NCBI GenBank assembly: GCA_002422285.1
Contig: DIUF01000048.1
Coordinates: 476-11,446 of the forward strand
DNA from: Flavobacteriales bacterium UBA6165
GTDB lineage: Bacteria > Bacteroidota > Bacteroidia > Flavobacteriales_D > Crocinitomicaceae
DNA length: 10,971 nt
Reading direction: 5' to 3'
Part shown: positions 1 to 6,461 of the stretch, one piece after another
How positions within the stretch are numbered: position 1 is the stretch's first letter
How the letters are laid out: every line of letters starts with the position of its first letter
The notes under the pieces: generated by a model
Seen by the model: the letters and a program-made list of their open reading frames with translations, nothing else
Told to the model about the DNA's origin: nothing
Databases searched by the model: none
Program-made: the position numbers and the translations under genes

Positions 1-357
1 TTCACCATTGGCTCGCACTTGGCCGTGGGAAAAGAAGGCAGTTCAATGAAATTACCAGAATTGCGCTTGGAACATATCGATTTTCTCGAAAAAAATATCG
101 ATGCCATGGACGAAACATTACCTCCTATGCGCTTTTTTGTGCTTCCTGGCGGACACACCGCCATATCACAAGCCCATGTAGCACGATGTGTTTGCCGCAG
201 AGCCGAGCGACTTGTCGTACATCTATCAAGCGAAGAAACCGTAAACCCTTTGATATTAACCTACCTCAATCGATTGAGTGATTATTTATTTACCTTAAGT
301 AGAAAAATTGCATTAGATTTAGGAGCTGAAGAACAGCCTTGGATACCAGAAAAGTAG
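1..357 (+). CDS. PduO-type cob(I)alamin adenosyltransferase, C-terminal part (5' end outside window)
   Basis: This enzyme family transfers the adenosyl group of ATP to cob(I)alamin, giving the adenosylcobalamin used by enzymes such as methylmalonyl-CoA mutase. The reading frame is open from base 1, so the gene enters the window already in progress. 118 residues are visible and roughly 65-70 N-terminal residues are probably missing, since the family is usually about 180-190 long. The visible part starts FTIGSHLA and contains the family signature VCRRAERLVV, whose arginines and glutamate line the ATP/cobalamin site. LNRLSDYLFTLSR follows, nearly identical to the same stretch in human MMAB. The TTG at 19 or the ATG at 46 could be mistaken for the start, but both lie inside the conserved fold. 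The family call is firm; whether the substrate is cobalamin or cobyric acid diamide cannot be told. It ends about 110 bases before the DUF2795 gene, with no clear terminator between. Confidence 0.93.
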   Translation, partial: FTIGSHLAVGKEGSSMKLPELRLEHIDFLEKNIDAMDETLPPMRFFVLPGGHTAISQAHVARCVCRRAERLVVHLSSEETVNPLILTYLNRLSDYLFTLSRKIALDLGAEEQPWIPEK

Positions 358-404
358 CACAAGTTAAGCATTGTTAAATCTGGAATAAATTGTAAAACAA
401 AAAC

Positions 405-434
405 TTGCGTTTAATTATAATTATTATACTTTTG
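405..434 (+). promoter_or_regulatory. Bacteroidota-type promoter of the DUF2795 gene
   Basis: TACTTTTG at 427-434 matches the Bacteroidota -7 box TAnnTTTG exactly. A TTG at 405-407 lies 19 bases upstream, within the usual spacing for the -33 element. Transcription would start near 438-441, giving a leader of about 27-30 bases before the ATG at 468. An AT-only 12-base palindrome (412-423) sits between the two boxes; in such AT-rich DNA it may be chance. The leader has no Shine-Dalgarno sequence, only A-rich sequence, which is normal for this phylum. Confidence 0.6.
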
Positions 435-467
435 CGCGAAATTTGAAAATCACAAAAATAACATACT

Positions 468-689
468 ATGTATTGGACATTAGAATTGGCATCATATCTT
501 GAAGACGCACCTTGGCCAGCAACCAAAGACGAATTAATCGACTTCGCCATGCGTACTGGCGCTCCTCTAGAAGTTGTTGAAAATTTACAACAATTGGAAG
601 ATGAAGGAGATATGTATGAAAGTATTGAAGAAATTTGGCCAGACTACCCAACCAAAGAGGACTTTTTCTTCAACGAAGATGAATATTAA
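468..689 (+). CDS. Small acidic DUF2795-family protein
   Basis: This is a 73-residue protein of unknown function that resembles DUF2795 (PF11387). It has 21 acidic residues (13 E, 8 D) against 3 basic ones, so it is strongly negative. The visible order is an aromatic N-terminus (MYWTLELASYLED), a PWPATKDELIDFA stretch that looks like the start of a small helical domain, a helix with LEVVENLQQLED, and an acidic-aromatic tail ending FFFNEDEY. There is no signal peptide or membrane segment, so it is probably cytoplasmic. It has its own promoter (405-434) and terminator (714-742), so it appears to be transcribed alone although it is the immediate upstream neighbour of secA. From memory, homologues often sit beside secA in this phylum; that needs a neighbourhood search. 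A nucleic-acid or protein partner cannot be named. The start is the ATG closest to the promoter. Confidence 0.85.
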   Translation: MYWTLELASYLEDAPWPATKDELIDFAMRTGAPLEVVENLQQLEDEGDMYESIEEIWPDYPTKEDFFFNEDEY

Positions 690-713
690 TCTATATAGAT
701 TTAACAAATAGCT

Positions 714-742
714 AGACTGTCTGATTGGCAGTCTTTTTTTTT
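714..742 (+). terminator. Rho-independent terminator after the DUF2795 gene
   Basis: AGACTG (714-719) pairs with CAGTCT (729-734) across a 9-base loop, and nine T residues run from 734 to 742. It lies 25 bases after the DUF2795 stop codon and separates that transcript from secA. Confidence 0.85.
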
Positions 743-776
743 CTCATTCGGGCCTATTAACGACAGCATGTCAGCA

Positions 777-803
777 TAGTCAATCAAGCATGTTTTTTGA
801 CTA
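777..803 (+). repeat. Inverted repeat in the upstream region of secA (distal)
   Basis: TAGTCAA (777-783) is the exact reverse complement of TTGACTA (797-803), with 13 bases between. It lies about 55 bases upstream of the likely secA -7 box, where a regulator-binding site would be possible. No T-run follows that would make it a terminator. A 7-bp repeat can occur by chance; its interest is that a second, longer inverted repeat lies beside it. Confidence 0.5.
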
Positions 804-814
804 GTGATGTTCTC

Positions 815-857
815 AACGAAAATCAATGCATTCTGACGCTATGTTGATTTTCACGTT
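815..857 (+). promoter_or_regulatory. Inverted repeat across the likely secA promoter, operator-like
   Basis: GAAAATCAA (818-826) is the exact reverse complement of TTGATTTTC (844-852), with 17 bases between the arms. Allowing a 2-base bulge (853-854), the pairing extends to AAC (815-817) with GTT (855-857), about 12 bp in all. The right arm ends where the predicted -7 box begins, so the repeat spans the -33 region and could be an operator. If transcription starts further upstream, the same bases could instead form a hairpin in the secA leader, followed by the short T-run at 859-863. The sequence does not decide between these readings. Confidence 0.5.
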
Positions 858-864
858 ATTTTTG
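857..864 (+). promoter_or_regulatory. Likely -7 promoter box of secA
   Basis: TATTTTTG matches the Bacteroidota box TAnnTTTG exactly. The start point would be about 868-871, leaving a leader of roughly 25 bases before the ATG at 894. No good TTTG or TTG element is found 17-23 bases upstream (only TTCTG at 831-835), so this is a weaker prediction than the DUF2795 promoter, or one that needs an activator. Confidence 0.4.
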
Positions 865-893
865 TAGGCTATTATTATTTAATAAGATTCACA

Positions 894-3800
894 ATGTTAA
901 AAAGCATTTTAAGCAAAATATTCGGCGACAAATCCGCCAAAGACCAAAAAGAATTCCAACCTTTTGTTGACCGCATACACCACTTCACCAATGCATTCAA
1001 CCATTTGTCTGACGACCAACTCCGAGAAAAAACTGCTGAATTCAAGCAACGAATTGGGGATGCAACTCGAGAATTAAGTAGCAGATTGGAAGTGATTTTC
1101 GCAGAAGCAGAAAATGACAGAACCGATATAAATAAAAAAGAAGACCTCTATGCAGAGGCAGATACGTTAAAACTTCAAATCAACGAAAAAATTGAGGAGA
1201 TACTTTTGGAAATTCTTCCAGAAGCATTCGCTGTCGTTAAAGAAACTGCAAAACGCTGGTCAGAGAATGGAAAGCTTGTTGTCAAAGTTCAAGACTTCGA
1301 TCGCGATAGAGCTGCAAAAAGTGATGGCGTTATCATCGATGGTGACAAAGCAACTTGGCTCAACACTTGGACAGCTGCCGGCTCCCCTGTTACTTGGAAC
1401 ATGGTGCACTACGACGTTCAGCTCATGGGTGGGGCAGTTTTGCACAAAGGAAATATCGCTGAAATGCAAACTGGTGAAGGTAAAACATTGGTGGCAACAC
1501 TTCCTGTATATCTAAATGCCTTGGCTGGAAAAGGAGTACACATCGTAACCGTAAATGACTACTTGGCAAAACGTGACTCAGAATGGATGGGTCCTTTGTA
1601 TCAGTTTCATGGACTTACAGTAGATTGTATAGACAAACACCAACCCAATACGCAAGCCCGAAGAGACGCCTATTTAGCCGATGTTACTTTTGGAACAAAC
1701 AACGAATTTGGCTTTGACTACTTGCGTGATAACATGGCCGGCGACCCAGACCAATTGGTGCAGCGACCACATCATTTCGCCATCGTGGATGAGGTCGATT
1801 CAGTATTAATTGACGATGCCAGAACACCTTTGATTATTTCTGGTCCAACACCAAAAGGTGATCAGCAAGAATTTGAAGCGCTTAAACCGAAAATTGAGAA
1901 AATTGTTGGTGAACAGCGCAGACTTGTAACCAACTTTTTGACAGAAGCAAAACGCCTTCTTGCTCCTTTGAATGAGTCAGATGCCGTATCCGACAAGAAA
2001 CAATTGAAAGAAATGTTGGAAGAAGGCGGAATTGCATTGTTGCGCGCCTTCCGTGGTTTACCAAAAAACAAAGCCTTGATTAAGTTCTTGAGTGAGCCAG
2101 GAATCAAAGCGCATTTGCAAAAAACAGAAAATATTTACATGGCTGAGCAAAACAAACTCATGCCTATTATTGATAAAGAATTGCTGTTCACTATTGACGA
2201 AAAAAACAACTCTATTACTTTGACTGACAAAGGAATTGATTTGCTTTCTCACGGTGAAAATGCAGATTATTACGTGTTACCCGATATTGCTTCTCAACTT
2301 TCAACATTGGATAAAACACCTATGGAAAAAGAGGTTTTGCTAGAAGAAAAAGACCGTTTGATTCGCAATTTCTCAGTGATTTCAGAACGCATCCACTCCA
2401 TGAACCAATTATTGAAAGCTTATACACTTTTCGAAAAAGAGGTGGAGTATGTGGTAATGGAGGGCAAAATCAAAATTGTTGATGAGCAAACAGGTCGTAT
2501 AATGGAAGGAAGACGCTATTCTGACGGTCTTCACCAAGCCATTGAGGCCAAAGAAAACGTAAAAGTAGAAGCTGCAACTCAGACATACGCAACAATTACC
2601 TTACAGAACTATTTCCGTATGTACCACAAATTGGCTGGTATGACGGGAACTGCTGAAACAGAAGCAAAAGAATTTTGGGACATCTATAAATTAGATGTTG
2701 TAGTTATTCCAACGAATCGCCCAATTCAACGTAAGGACCAAGATGATTTGGTGTATAAGACTGCGCGCGAAAAATTCAATGCCGTAATTCTTGAAACAGA
2801 ACGTTTAGTTGCGGATGGACGACCAGTGTTGGTGGGTACAACAACCGTTGAAATCTCTGAACTTTTGAGTCGAATGTTGAAAATGAAAAATATTCCACAC
2901 AAAGTATTGAATGCCAAATACCATCAACAAGAAGCCGAAATCGTTGCTGAAGCTGGTAAAAGTGGTGCCGTTACAATTGCCACGAATATGGCCGGTCGTG
3001 GTACCGACATCAAATTGGGTGACGGCGTTAAGGACGCAGGCGGTTTGGCCATTATTGGTACAGAGCGCCACGACTCCAGACGTGTGGATAGACAGTTGCG
3101 CGGTCGTGCTGGTCGTCAAGGTGACCCCGGTTCTTCTCAGTTCTTTGTTTCTTTGGAAGACGACTTGATGCGTAAATTTGGTTCAGAGCGAATCGCCAAG
3201 TTGATGGACCGCATGGGTCACAAAGACGGTGAGGTCATTCAGCACGGAATGATTTCTAAATCTATCGAGCGCGCGCAGAAAAAAGTGGAAGAAAACAACT
3301 TTGGTGTTCGTAAGAAAAACTTGGAATACGATGACGTTATGAACGCACAACGTAAAGCTGTTTACAAGCGTCGTCGCAATGCATTATATGGTGATAGATT
3401 GGAAATGGATATTGCCAATATGTTCTACGACAGCTGCGAAGATTTGGTGATGGAAAATATTGGCTCACGTAATTTCAAGGAATTTGAATTGTCTTTGTTC
3501 CGAACTTTTGGTACAGACAGTCCAGTAAACGAAACGGAATTCAAAACCATCGATCAGAACAAATTAACCAACGCACTATACAACCGTGTGATGGAAATGT
3601 ACGAACGTAAAAATTCACGCTTAACTGAGGCTGTTTTGCCGTTCATCAAAGATGTCAAAATGCGTGAGGGCAATCGTTATCAACATGTAGCCTTGCCAAT
3701 CAGCGATGGAACTAAAACCATGCAGTTGGGCGTTCATATTGATGAAGCGATTGAATCAAACGGGAAAACAATTATTACCAATATCGAGAAAAATATCGTT

Positions 3801-4247
3801 TTGGGCATGATTGACAACGAGTGGAAAGAACATTTACGTGAAATGGATGAATTACGTAAATCATCGCATCAAGCCGTTTACGAGCAAAAAGATCCTTTGT
3901 TGATTTATAAATTGGAATCGTTCAACCTATTCAAAGCCATGATGTCTCGTTTGAATCAAGAAATTGCAGCTTTCCTTATAAAAGCGCAATTACCTGTGGC
4001 TGAAGAGAGCACACAAATCAGAACAACAACACAGCAAATCAAACAAGACAATTATGCTAGTGCGCGCACCAATGCACAAGCTGGTGATTCTAATTTCAAT
4101 GGCCGCGAAGGTTACCAAGAAGCCATGGAAAGTTCATACAACGAACGTCCCAAGCAACAACCGGTAATCGCAGAACCAAAAATTGGCCGAAACGACGCCT
4201 GCCCATGTGGTAGCGGCAAGAAATTCAAACAGTGCCACGGCAAGTAG
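894..4247 (+). CDS. secA: Preprotein translocase ATPase SecA
   Basis: SecA is the cytoplasmic motor that pushes unfolded secretory proteins through SecYEG by ATP hydrolysis. The 1117 residues carry every core motif: Walker A (TGEGKT, lysine at 197), Walker B (DEVD at 299-302), the GRIMEGRRYSDGLHQA region from 534, ATNMAGRGTD (696-705) and RQLRGRAGRQGD (733-744) of the second nucleotide-binding domain. The C-terminal SEC-C zinc motif has C1103, C1105, C1114 and H1115. E. coli SecA is 901 long with its Walker A lysine at 108. The extra length lies mainly in two charged or linker-like N-terminal insertions (about residues 60-105 and 120-165) and in an insertion of about 70 residues after TPLIISGP (about 320-430). 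Such insertions are usual in this phylum. The gene is intact, begins with an A-rich leader typical of the phylum, and stands alone between the DUF2795 terminator and the shared terminator at 4423. The T9SS cargo encoded next door would depend on it for inner-membrane export. Confidence 0.99.
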   Translation: MLKSILSKIFGDKSAKDQKEFQPFVDRIHHFTNAFNHLSDDQLREKTAEFKQRIGDATRELSSRLEVIFAEAENDRTDINKKEDLYAEADTLKLQINEKIEEILLEILPEAFAVVKETAKRWSENGKLVVKVQDFDRDRAAKSDGVIIDGDKATWLNTWTAAGSPVTWNMVHYDVQLMGGAVLHKGNIAEMQTGEGKTLVATLPVYLNALAGKGVHIVTVNDYLAKRDSEWMGPLYQFHGLTVDCIDKHQPNTQARRDAYLADVTFGTNNEFGFDYLRDNMAGDPDQLVQRPHHFAIVDEVDSVLIDDARTPLIISGPTPKGDQQEFEALKPKIEKIVGEQRRLVTNFLTEAKRLLAPLNESDAVSDKKQLKEMLEEGGIALLRAFRGLPKNKALIKFLSEPGIKAHLQKTENIYMAEQNKLMPIIDKELLFTIDEKNNSITLTDKGIDLLSHGENADYYVLPDIASQLSTLDKTPMEKEVLLEEKDRLIRNFSVISERIHSMNQLLKAYTLFEKEVEYVVMEGKIKIVDEQTGRIMEGRRYSDGLHQAIEAKENVKVEAATQTYATITLQNYFRMYHKLAGMTGTAETEAKEFWDIYKLDVVVIPTNRPIQRKDQDDLVYKTAREKFNAVILETERLVADGRPVLVGTTTVEISELLSRMLKMKNIPHKVLNAKYHQQEAEIVAEAGKSGAVTIATNMAGRGTDIKLGDGVKDAGGLAIIGTERHDSRRVDRQLRGRAGRQGDPGSSQFFVSLEDDLMRKFGSERIAKLMDRMGHKDGEVIQHGMISKSIERAQKKVEENNFGVRKKNLEYDDVMNAQRKAVYKRRRNALYGDRLEMDIANMFYDSCEDLVMENIGSRNFKEFELSLFRTFGTDSPVNETEFKTIDQNKLTNALYNRVMEMYERKNSRLTEAVLPFIKDVKMREGNRYQHVALPISDGTKTMQLGVHIDEAIESNGKTIITNIEKNIVLGMIDNEWKEHLREMDELRKSSHQAVYEQKDPLLIYKLESFNLFKAMMSRLNQEIAAFLIKAQLPVAEESTQIRTTTQQIKQDNYASARTNAQAGDSNFNGREGYQEAMESSYNERPKQQPVIAEPKIGRNDACPCGSGKKFKQCHGK

Positions 4248-4268
4248 ATTCGAACCGCCGTTCGAATC
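4247..4268 (+). repeat. Perfect hairpin at the secA stop codon
   Basis: GATTCGAAC (4247-4255) pairs with GTTCGAATC (4260-4268) around a 4-base loop, CGCC. The first G is the last base of the secA TAG. The sequence after it (GTATTG) has no T-run, so it is not a classical terminator. It may stabilise the 3' end of the secA mRNA. Its right arm is also the first copy of the TTCGAAT core of the tandem repeat that follows. Confidence 0.7.
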
Positions 4269-4350
4269 GTATTGCCGTGAACGTAATAATGAAGCCACCG
4301 TTCGAATCGTATTAACGTGAACATGATAATGGAAACGCCGTTCGAATATA
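4251..4350 (+). repeat. 40-bp tandem repeat, two full and two partial copies
   Basis: Two complete units, 4261-4300 and 4301-4340, are in exact 40-base register and agree at 32 of 40 positions. Each starts TTCGAATCGTATT and ends with a CCG. A partial copy precedes them (4251-4260, CGAACCGCCG) and another follows (TTCGAAT at 4341-4347, after which the match fades). The core TTCGAA is itself a palindrome, and GAAC...GTTC pairs recur from unit to unit, so the array can fold into successive small hairpins. It lies wholly in the 3' non-coding stretch of secA. I do not recognise the unit as a named element, and no reading frame on either strand makes a convincing protein. Confidence 0.75.
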
Positions 4351-4422
4351 TTTGTTTAACACCAGTAAAAACGAGGCACATCATCAAATAAACATTCTAA
4401 ATAAATATTATTGTAATAACAC

Positions 4423-4461
4423 AAAAAAAGCGGGGAGTTGAATCAACTCACCGCTTTTTTT
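4423..4461. terminator. Bidirectional terminator between secA and the glycine-rich gene
   Basis: A run of seven A and GCGG (4423-4433) pairs with CCGC and seven T (4451-4461). Inside, GAGTTG (4435-4440) pairs with CAACTC (4444-4449), leaving one G/A mismatch and a 3-base loop. The flanking A-run and T-run give a U-tail in both directions, so it can end both convergent transcripts: secA from the left and the minus-strand gene from the right, whose stop codon is 16 bases away. Confidence 0.9.
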
Positions 4462-4477
4462 ACATTTAGAAATATTA

Positions 4478-5905
4478 TTATTTCACGATAAATCTTTGAA
4501 TACCATTCGTGGTTTGAACGAAGTAGATACCCGCATCCAAATGACGAACATCGATTTCCAACAAATTAGAAGATGAGTCTAAAGAAAGAACGATTTGTCC
4601 GCGAGCATCGCTAATTACAACTTGACCAAGCACATCACTAGATTGAACAAATAAAGTGTTCTCTGTTGGATTTGGATACACCTTGAAGTTTTGTTCGAAG
4701 CCAGCCAATCCAGCGAGATCACATGTAATAGTAACAGTAAGGGTAGCAGAAGAAGAGAAATTCGTACAAGCATCAGTGTAGCTGTAAACAATTTCATACG
4801 TTCCTGCTGCAGAAGGTGCAAAAACACCAGCAGCGCTCACATCAGCACTATTGCCTTGAAGCAATGAAAAAGTACCGCCTTCAGGAGAAAAGTCCAATTG
4901 CGCTTCTTGACCAATGCAAGGTGCAACAGCCAAAGCCAATTCTGCAACCTCAGAAACAATCGAATATTGAATAACAACCAGACCATTTCCTTCACGCACA
5001 CCATTTTCAAAATCTTTAGGCTCTCCGTTGAAGTAATTTGTTCCTGCTGAACCACCACCGCCAGCACCAATGTTGTTTCCTGAGCAACCCTCAGTTCCAG
5101 CAGAACCTCCGCCGCCGCCGTTTCCTCCGACATAACCGCCACCGCCAGCGCCACCACTTGCGCGGTAACCCGGAACGTCCAATGAGCTTCCAATACCACC
5201 AATGCCACCAACTTCACCAGCACCAGCGCCACCAGTTTGACCTAAAAACGAGCCACAACCAATTGCGCCTGCACCAGGACCAGCACTTGTACCGCCCATA
5301 CCACCAAAATAAGTAAATCCACTATCCCCGATGGCATCCTCACCAGAGGTGCCATCCAATGAAACACCACTGCCGCCACCATTTCCACCGTTTCCACCAG
5401 TAAAAGTAGAGCCATTCCAATGATAGGCAGCATTTCCGCCGCCACCGCCACCACCAGCAACCTGAACTCTGTCAGATAATGCATCAGTTGGATAACGAAC
5501 ATCAGTTGCACCGCCACCGCCGCCAGATGGATTTTGACCATTCATTTCGACACCATTGCCTCCACCATTGTAGCCGCCAGTTGCTCCATTAGCAGCGCCA
5601 CCAATATTCACATATATTGTTTGACCTGGCTCCAGATTCGACCATCCTCCAATCACACGATTACCGAGACCAGCTTGGCCGCCAGAATTAATTCCAGGGT
5701 TAATAGTTGAACCATTCGCCCCTTGTGCACCATAAGCTGTAATTACAATATTGGTTGCGCATTCAGGAATAACGTAAGTCTGCATAGAACCTGTATAAGA
5801 TAGCGTATCGCTATAACTTGTTGTTTGAGCGATATTATTAAACGCTGCAAATAAAACAGCTGATGACAAAGCTGCCTTACCTAAACTCATGTAAATTTTT
5901 CTCAT
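4478..5905 (-). CDS. Secreted glycine-rich (ALK/LTK-GRD-like) protein with T9SS type A sorting domain
   Basis: This is a predicted extracellular or surface protein of 475 residues with no known enzyme activity. Residues 1-26 look like a signal peptide (MRKIYMSLGKAALSSAVLFA, then cleavage after about IAQ). About 54-312 form a glycine-rich domain with many GG runs of two to seven residues. Within it, the pattern GGGGGATDVR followed about 20 residues later by RVQVAGGGGGGG resembles the glycine-rich domain of ALK/LTK receptors, which packs polyglycine helices. About 328-396 look like an Ig/PKD-type fold with cysteines at 330, 380 and 395. Residues 408-475 are a T9SS type A sorting domain, starting KVYPNPTENTLFVQS and ending LDAGIYFVQTTNGIQRFIVK. 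Export would be by Sec across the inner membrane, then T9SS across the outer membrane with removal of the tail. A second ATG five codons downstream could be the start but would lose the basic residues. Function may be adhesion or surface structure; that is inference. Confidence 0.93.
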   Translation of the reverse strand: MRKIYMSLGKAALSSAVLFAAFNNIAQTTSYSDTLSYTGSMQTYVIPECATNIVITAYGAQGANGSTINPGINSGGQAGLGNRVIGGWSNLEPGQTIYVNIGGAANGATGGYNGGGNGVEMNGQNPSGGGGGATDVRYPTDALSDRVQVAGGGGGGGNAAYHWNGSTFTGGNGGNGGGSGVSLDGTSGEDAIGDSGFTYFGGMGGTSAGPGAGAIGCGSFLGQTGGAGAGEVGGIGGIGSSLDVPGYRASGGAGGGGYVGGNGGGGGSAGTEGCSGNNIGAGGGGSAGTNYFNGEPKDFENGVREGNGLVVIQYSIVSEVAELALAVAPCIGQEAQLDFSPEGGTFSLLQGNSADVSAAGVFAPSAAGTYEIVYSYTDACTNFSSSATLTVTITCDLAGLAGFEQNFKVYPNPTENTLFVQSSDVLGQVVISDARGQIVLSLDSSSNLLEIDVRHLDAGIYFVQTTNGIQRFIVK

Positions 5906-6133
5906 ATTTCAATAATTTTTGTATAAAAGTAAACATTTCGAGCCCAATGAACGAGTTTACTTCATGAAGAGTCCAAAATAATCCATGAAACTCAATTTTA
6001 GTTTTATGAATGCTGTAAATAAAAGCATAAAAACAGAGAGCAGTTCAACTCTAATTTATTAATTATTAATAAGGAAAGTCAAGAATGCACATTAAAAAAG
6101 CATTTGTCATTAATGATTATCAAACCTAAATGT
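5906..6133. other. Non-coding gap upstream of the glycine-rich gene
   Basis: No credible gene is seen here. The minus-strand TACTTTTA (5924-5931) is one base off the TAnnTTTG box for the glycine-rich gene, but no -33 element is correctly spaced from it, so that gene's promoter remains unplaced. A perfect AT-only palindrome of 8+1+8 bases lies at 6056-6072 and could be an operator or chance. A 14-codon frame (6085-6129) preceded by AAGGAAAG is too short to call. Confidence 0.4.
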
Positions 6134-6322
6134 TCATGACATACTTTTCTTCCAACCAAAACGGCGAAAAACAAGCATTGCGAATAAATAGGCGCCTATA
6201 AATGCTAATGCCGAAGCAGAAAAATAATACAATGGCTCATATCCTATTTTCATCATATATACCAAAAGATTTAAACTCGTAAATAAGGCAAAAACAAAAC
6301 GATAAAACTGTTTGTGACCCAT
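6134..6322 (-). CDS. Small membrane protein with two predicted transmembrane helices
   Basis: This 62-residue protein of unknown function starts MGHKQFYRF. It has two hydrophobic segments, about residues 8-24 (FVFALFTSLNLLVYMMK) and about 31-53 (LYYFSASALAFIGAYLFAML), and ends in a basic tail (VFRRFGWKKSMS). By the positive-inside rule both ends would face the cytoplasm. The same frame stays open upstream to 6574, but that longer version would run about 110 bases antisense into the divergent operon's first gene and adds unconvincing sequence. The ATG at 6320-6322 is preferred because a plausible promoter lies just upstream of it (6345-6378). It does not resemble a family I can name. Its partner, if any, is unknown; it is divergent from the envelope operon. 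Confidence 0.6.
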   Translation of the reverse strand: MGHKQFYRFVFALFTSLNLLVYMMKIGYEPLYYFSASALAFIGAYLFAMLVFRRFGWKKSMS

Positions 6323-6344
6323 TCGATTTCGATTTAATTTTGGT

Positions 6345-6378
6345 GAAAAGTAATAAAGTTTGCACAGAAAAACCAAAA
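6345..6378 (-). promoter_or_regulatory. Possible promoter of the small membrane protein gene
   Basis: On the minus strand TACTTTTC (6345-6352) is one base from TAnnTTTG, and TTTTG (6374-6378) lies 21 bases upstream as the -33 element. Transcription would start around 6339, about 17 bases before the ATG. Confidence 0.4.
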
Positions 6379-6419
6379 ATTTTAAGACTTTTTCACATTT
6401 AATTCTTGTTATAAAAGGG

Positions 6420-6456
6420 TTTGCTGGGGGCTCAGCAACAATAAACATTAACTTTG
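6420..6456 (+). promoter_or_regulatory. Possible promoter of the three-gene envelope operon, perhaps giving a leaderless mRNA
   Basis: TAACTTTG (6449-6456) matches TAnnTTTG exactly. A TTTG at 6420-6423 is 25 bases upstream, slightly more than the common 17-23. The ATG at 6462 comes only five bases after the box, so the start point would fall at or next to the start codon. Either the mRNA is leaderless, or the true promoter lies further upstream, or translation starts later (ATG at 6504). Confidence 0.35.
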
Positions 6457-6461
6457 TCCAC

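Noticed and set aside
2805..3168. Frames of 104 (minus) and 85 (plus) residues inside secA
   Set aside because: They lie inside the conserved second nucleotide-binding domain; codon constraint on secA explains them.
4251..4350. CRISPR-like array
   Set aside because: The units are adjacent with no unique spacers, differ at 8 of 40 positions, and no cas gene is near.
4112..4387. 91-residue minus-strand frame over the secA 3' end and the tandem repeat
   Set aside because: It is antisense to conserved secA sequence, has no promoter or recognisable domain, and its length is explained by the repeat.
5038..5541. Frames of 92 and 99 residues, one on each strand, within the glycine-rich gene
   Set aside because: They are by-products of the repetitive glycine codons; their compositions (His/Arg/Gln-rich and Val/Leu/Ala-rich) are shadows of GGN runs.
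6085..6129. 14-codon frame (MHIKKAFVINDYQT) after AAGGAAAG
   Set aside because: Too short, no promoter box correctly placed, and Shine-Dalgarno-like sequences mean little in this phylum.
6360..6461. 34-residue upstream extension of operon gene 1
   Set aside because: It would place the signal peptide inside the protein and overlaps the likely promoters.
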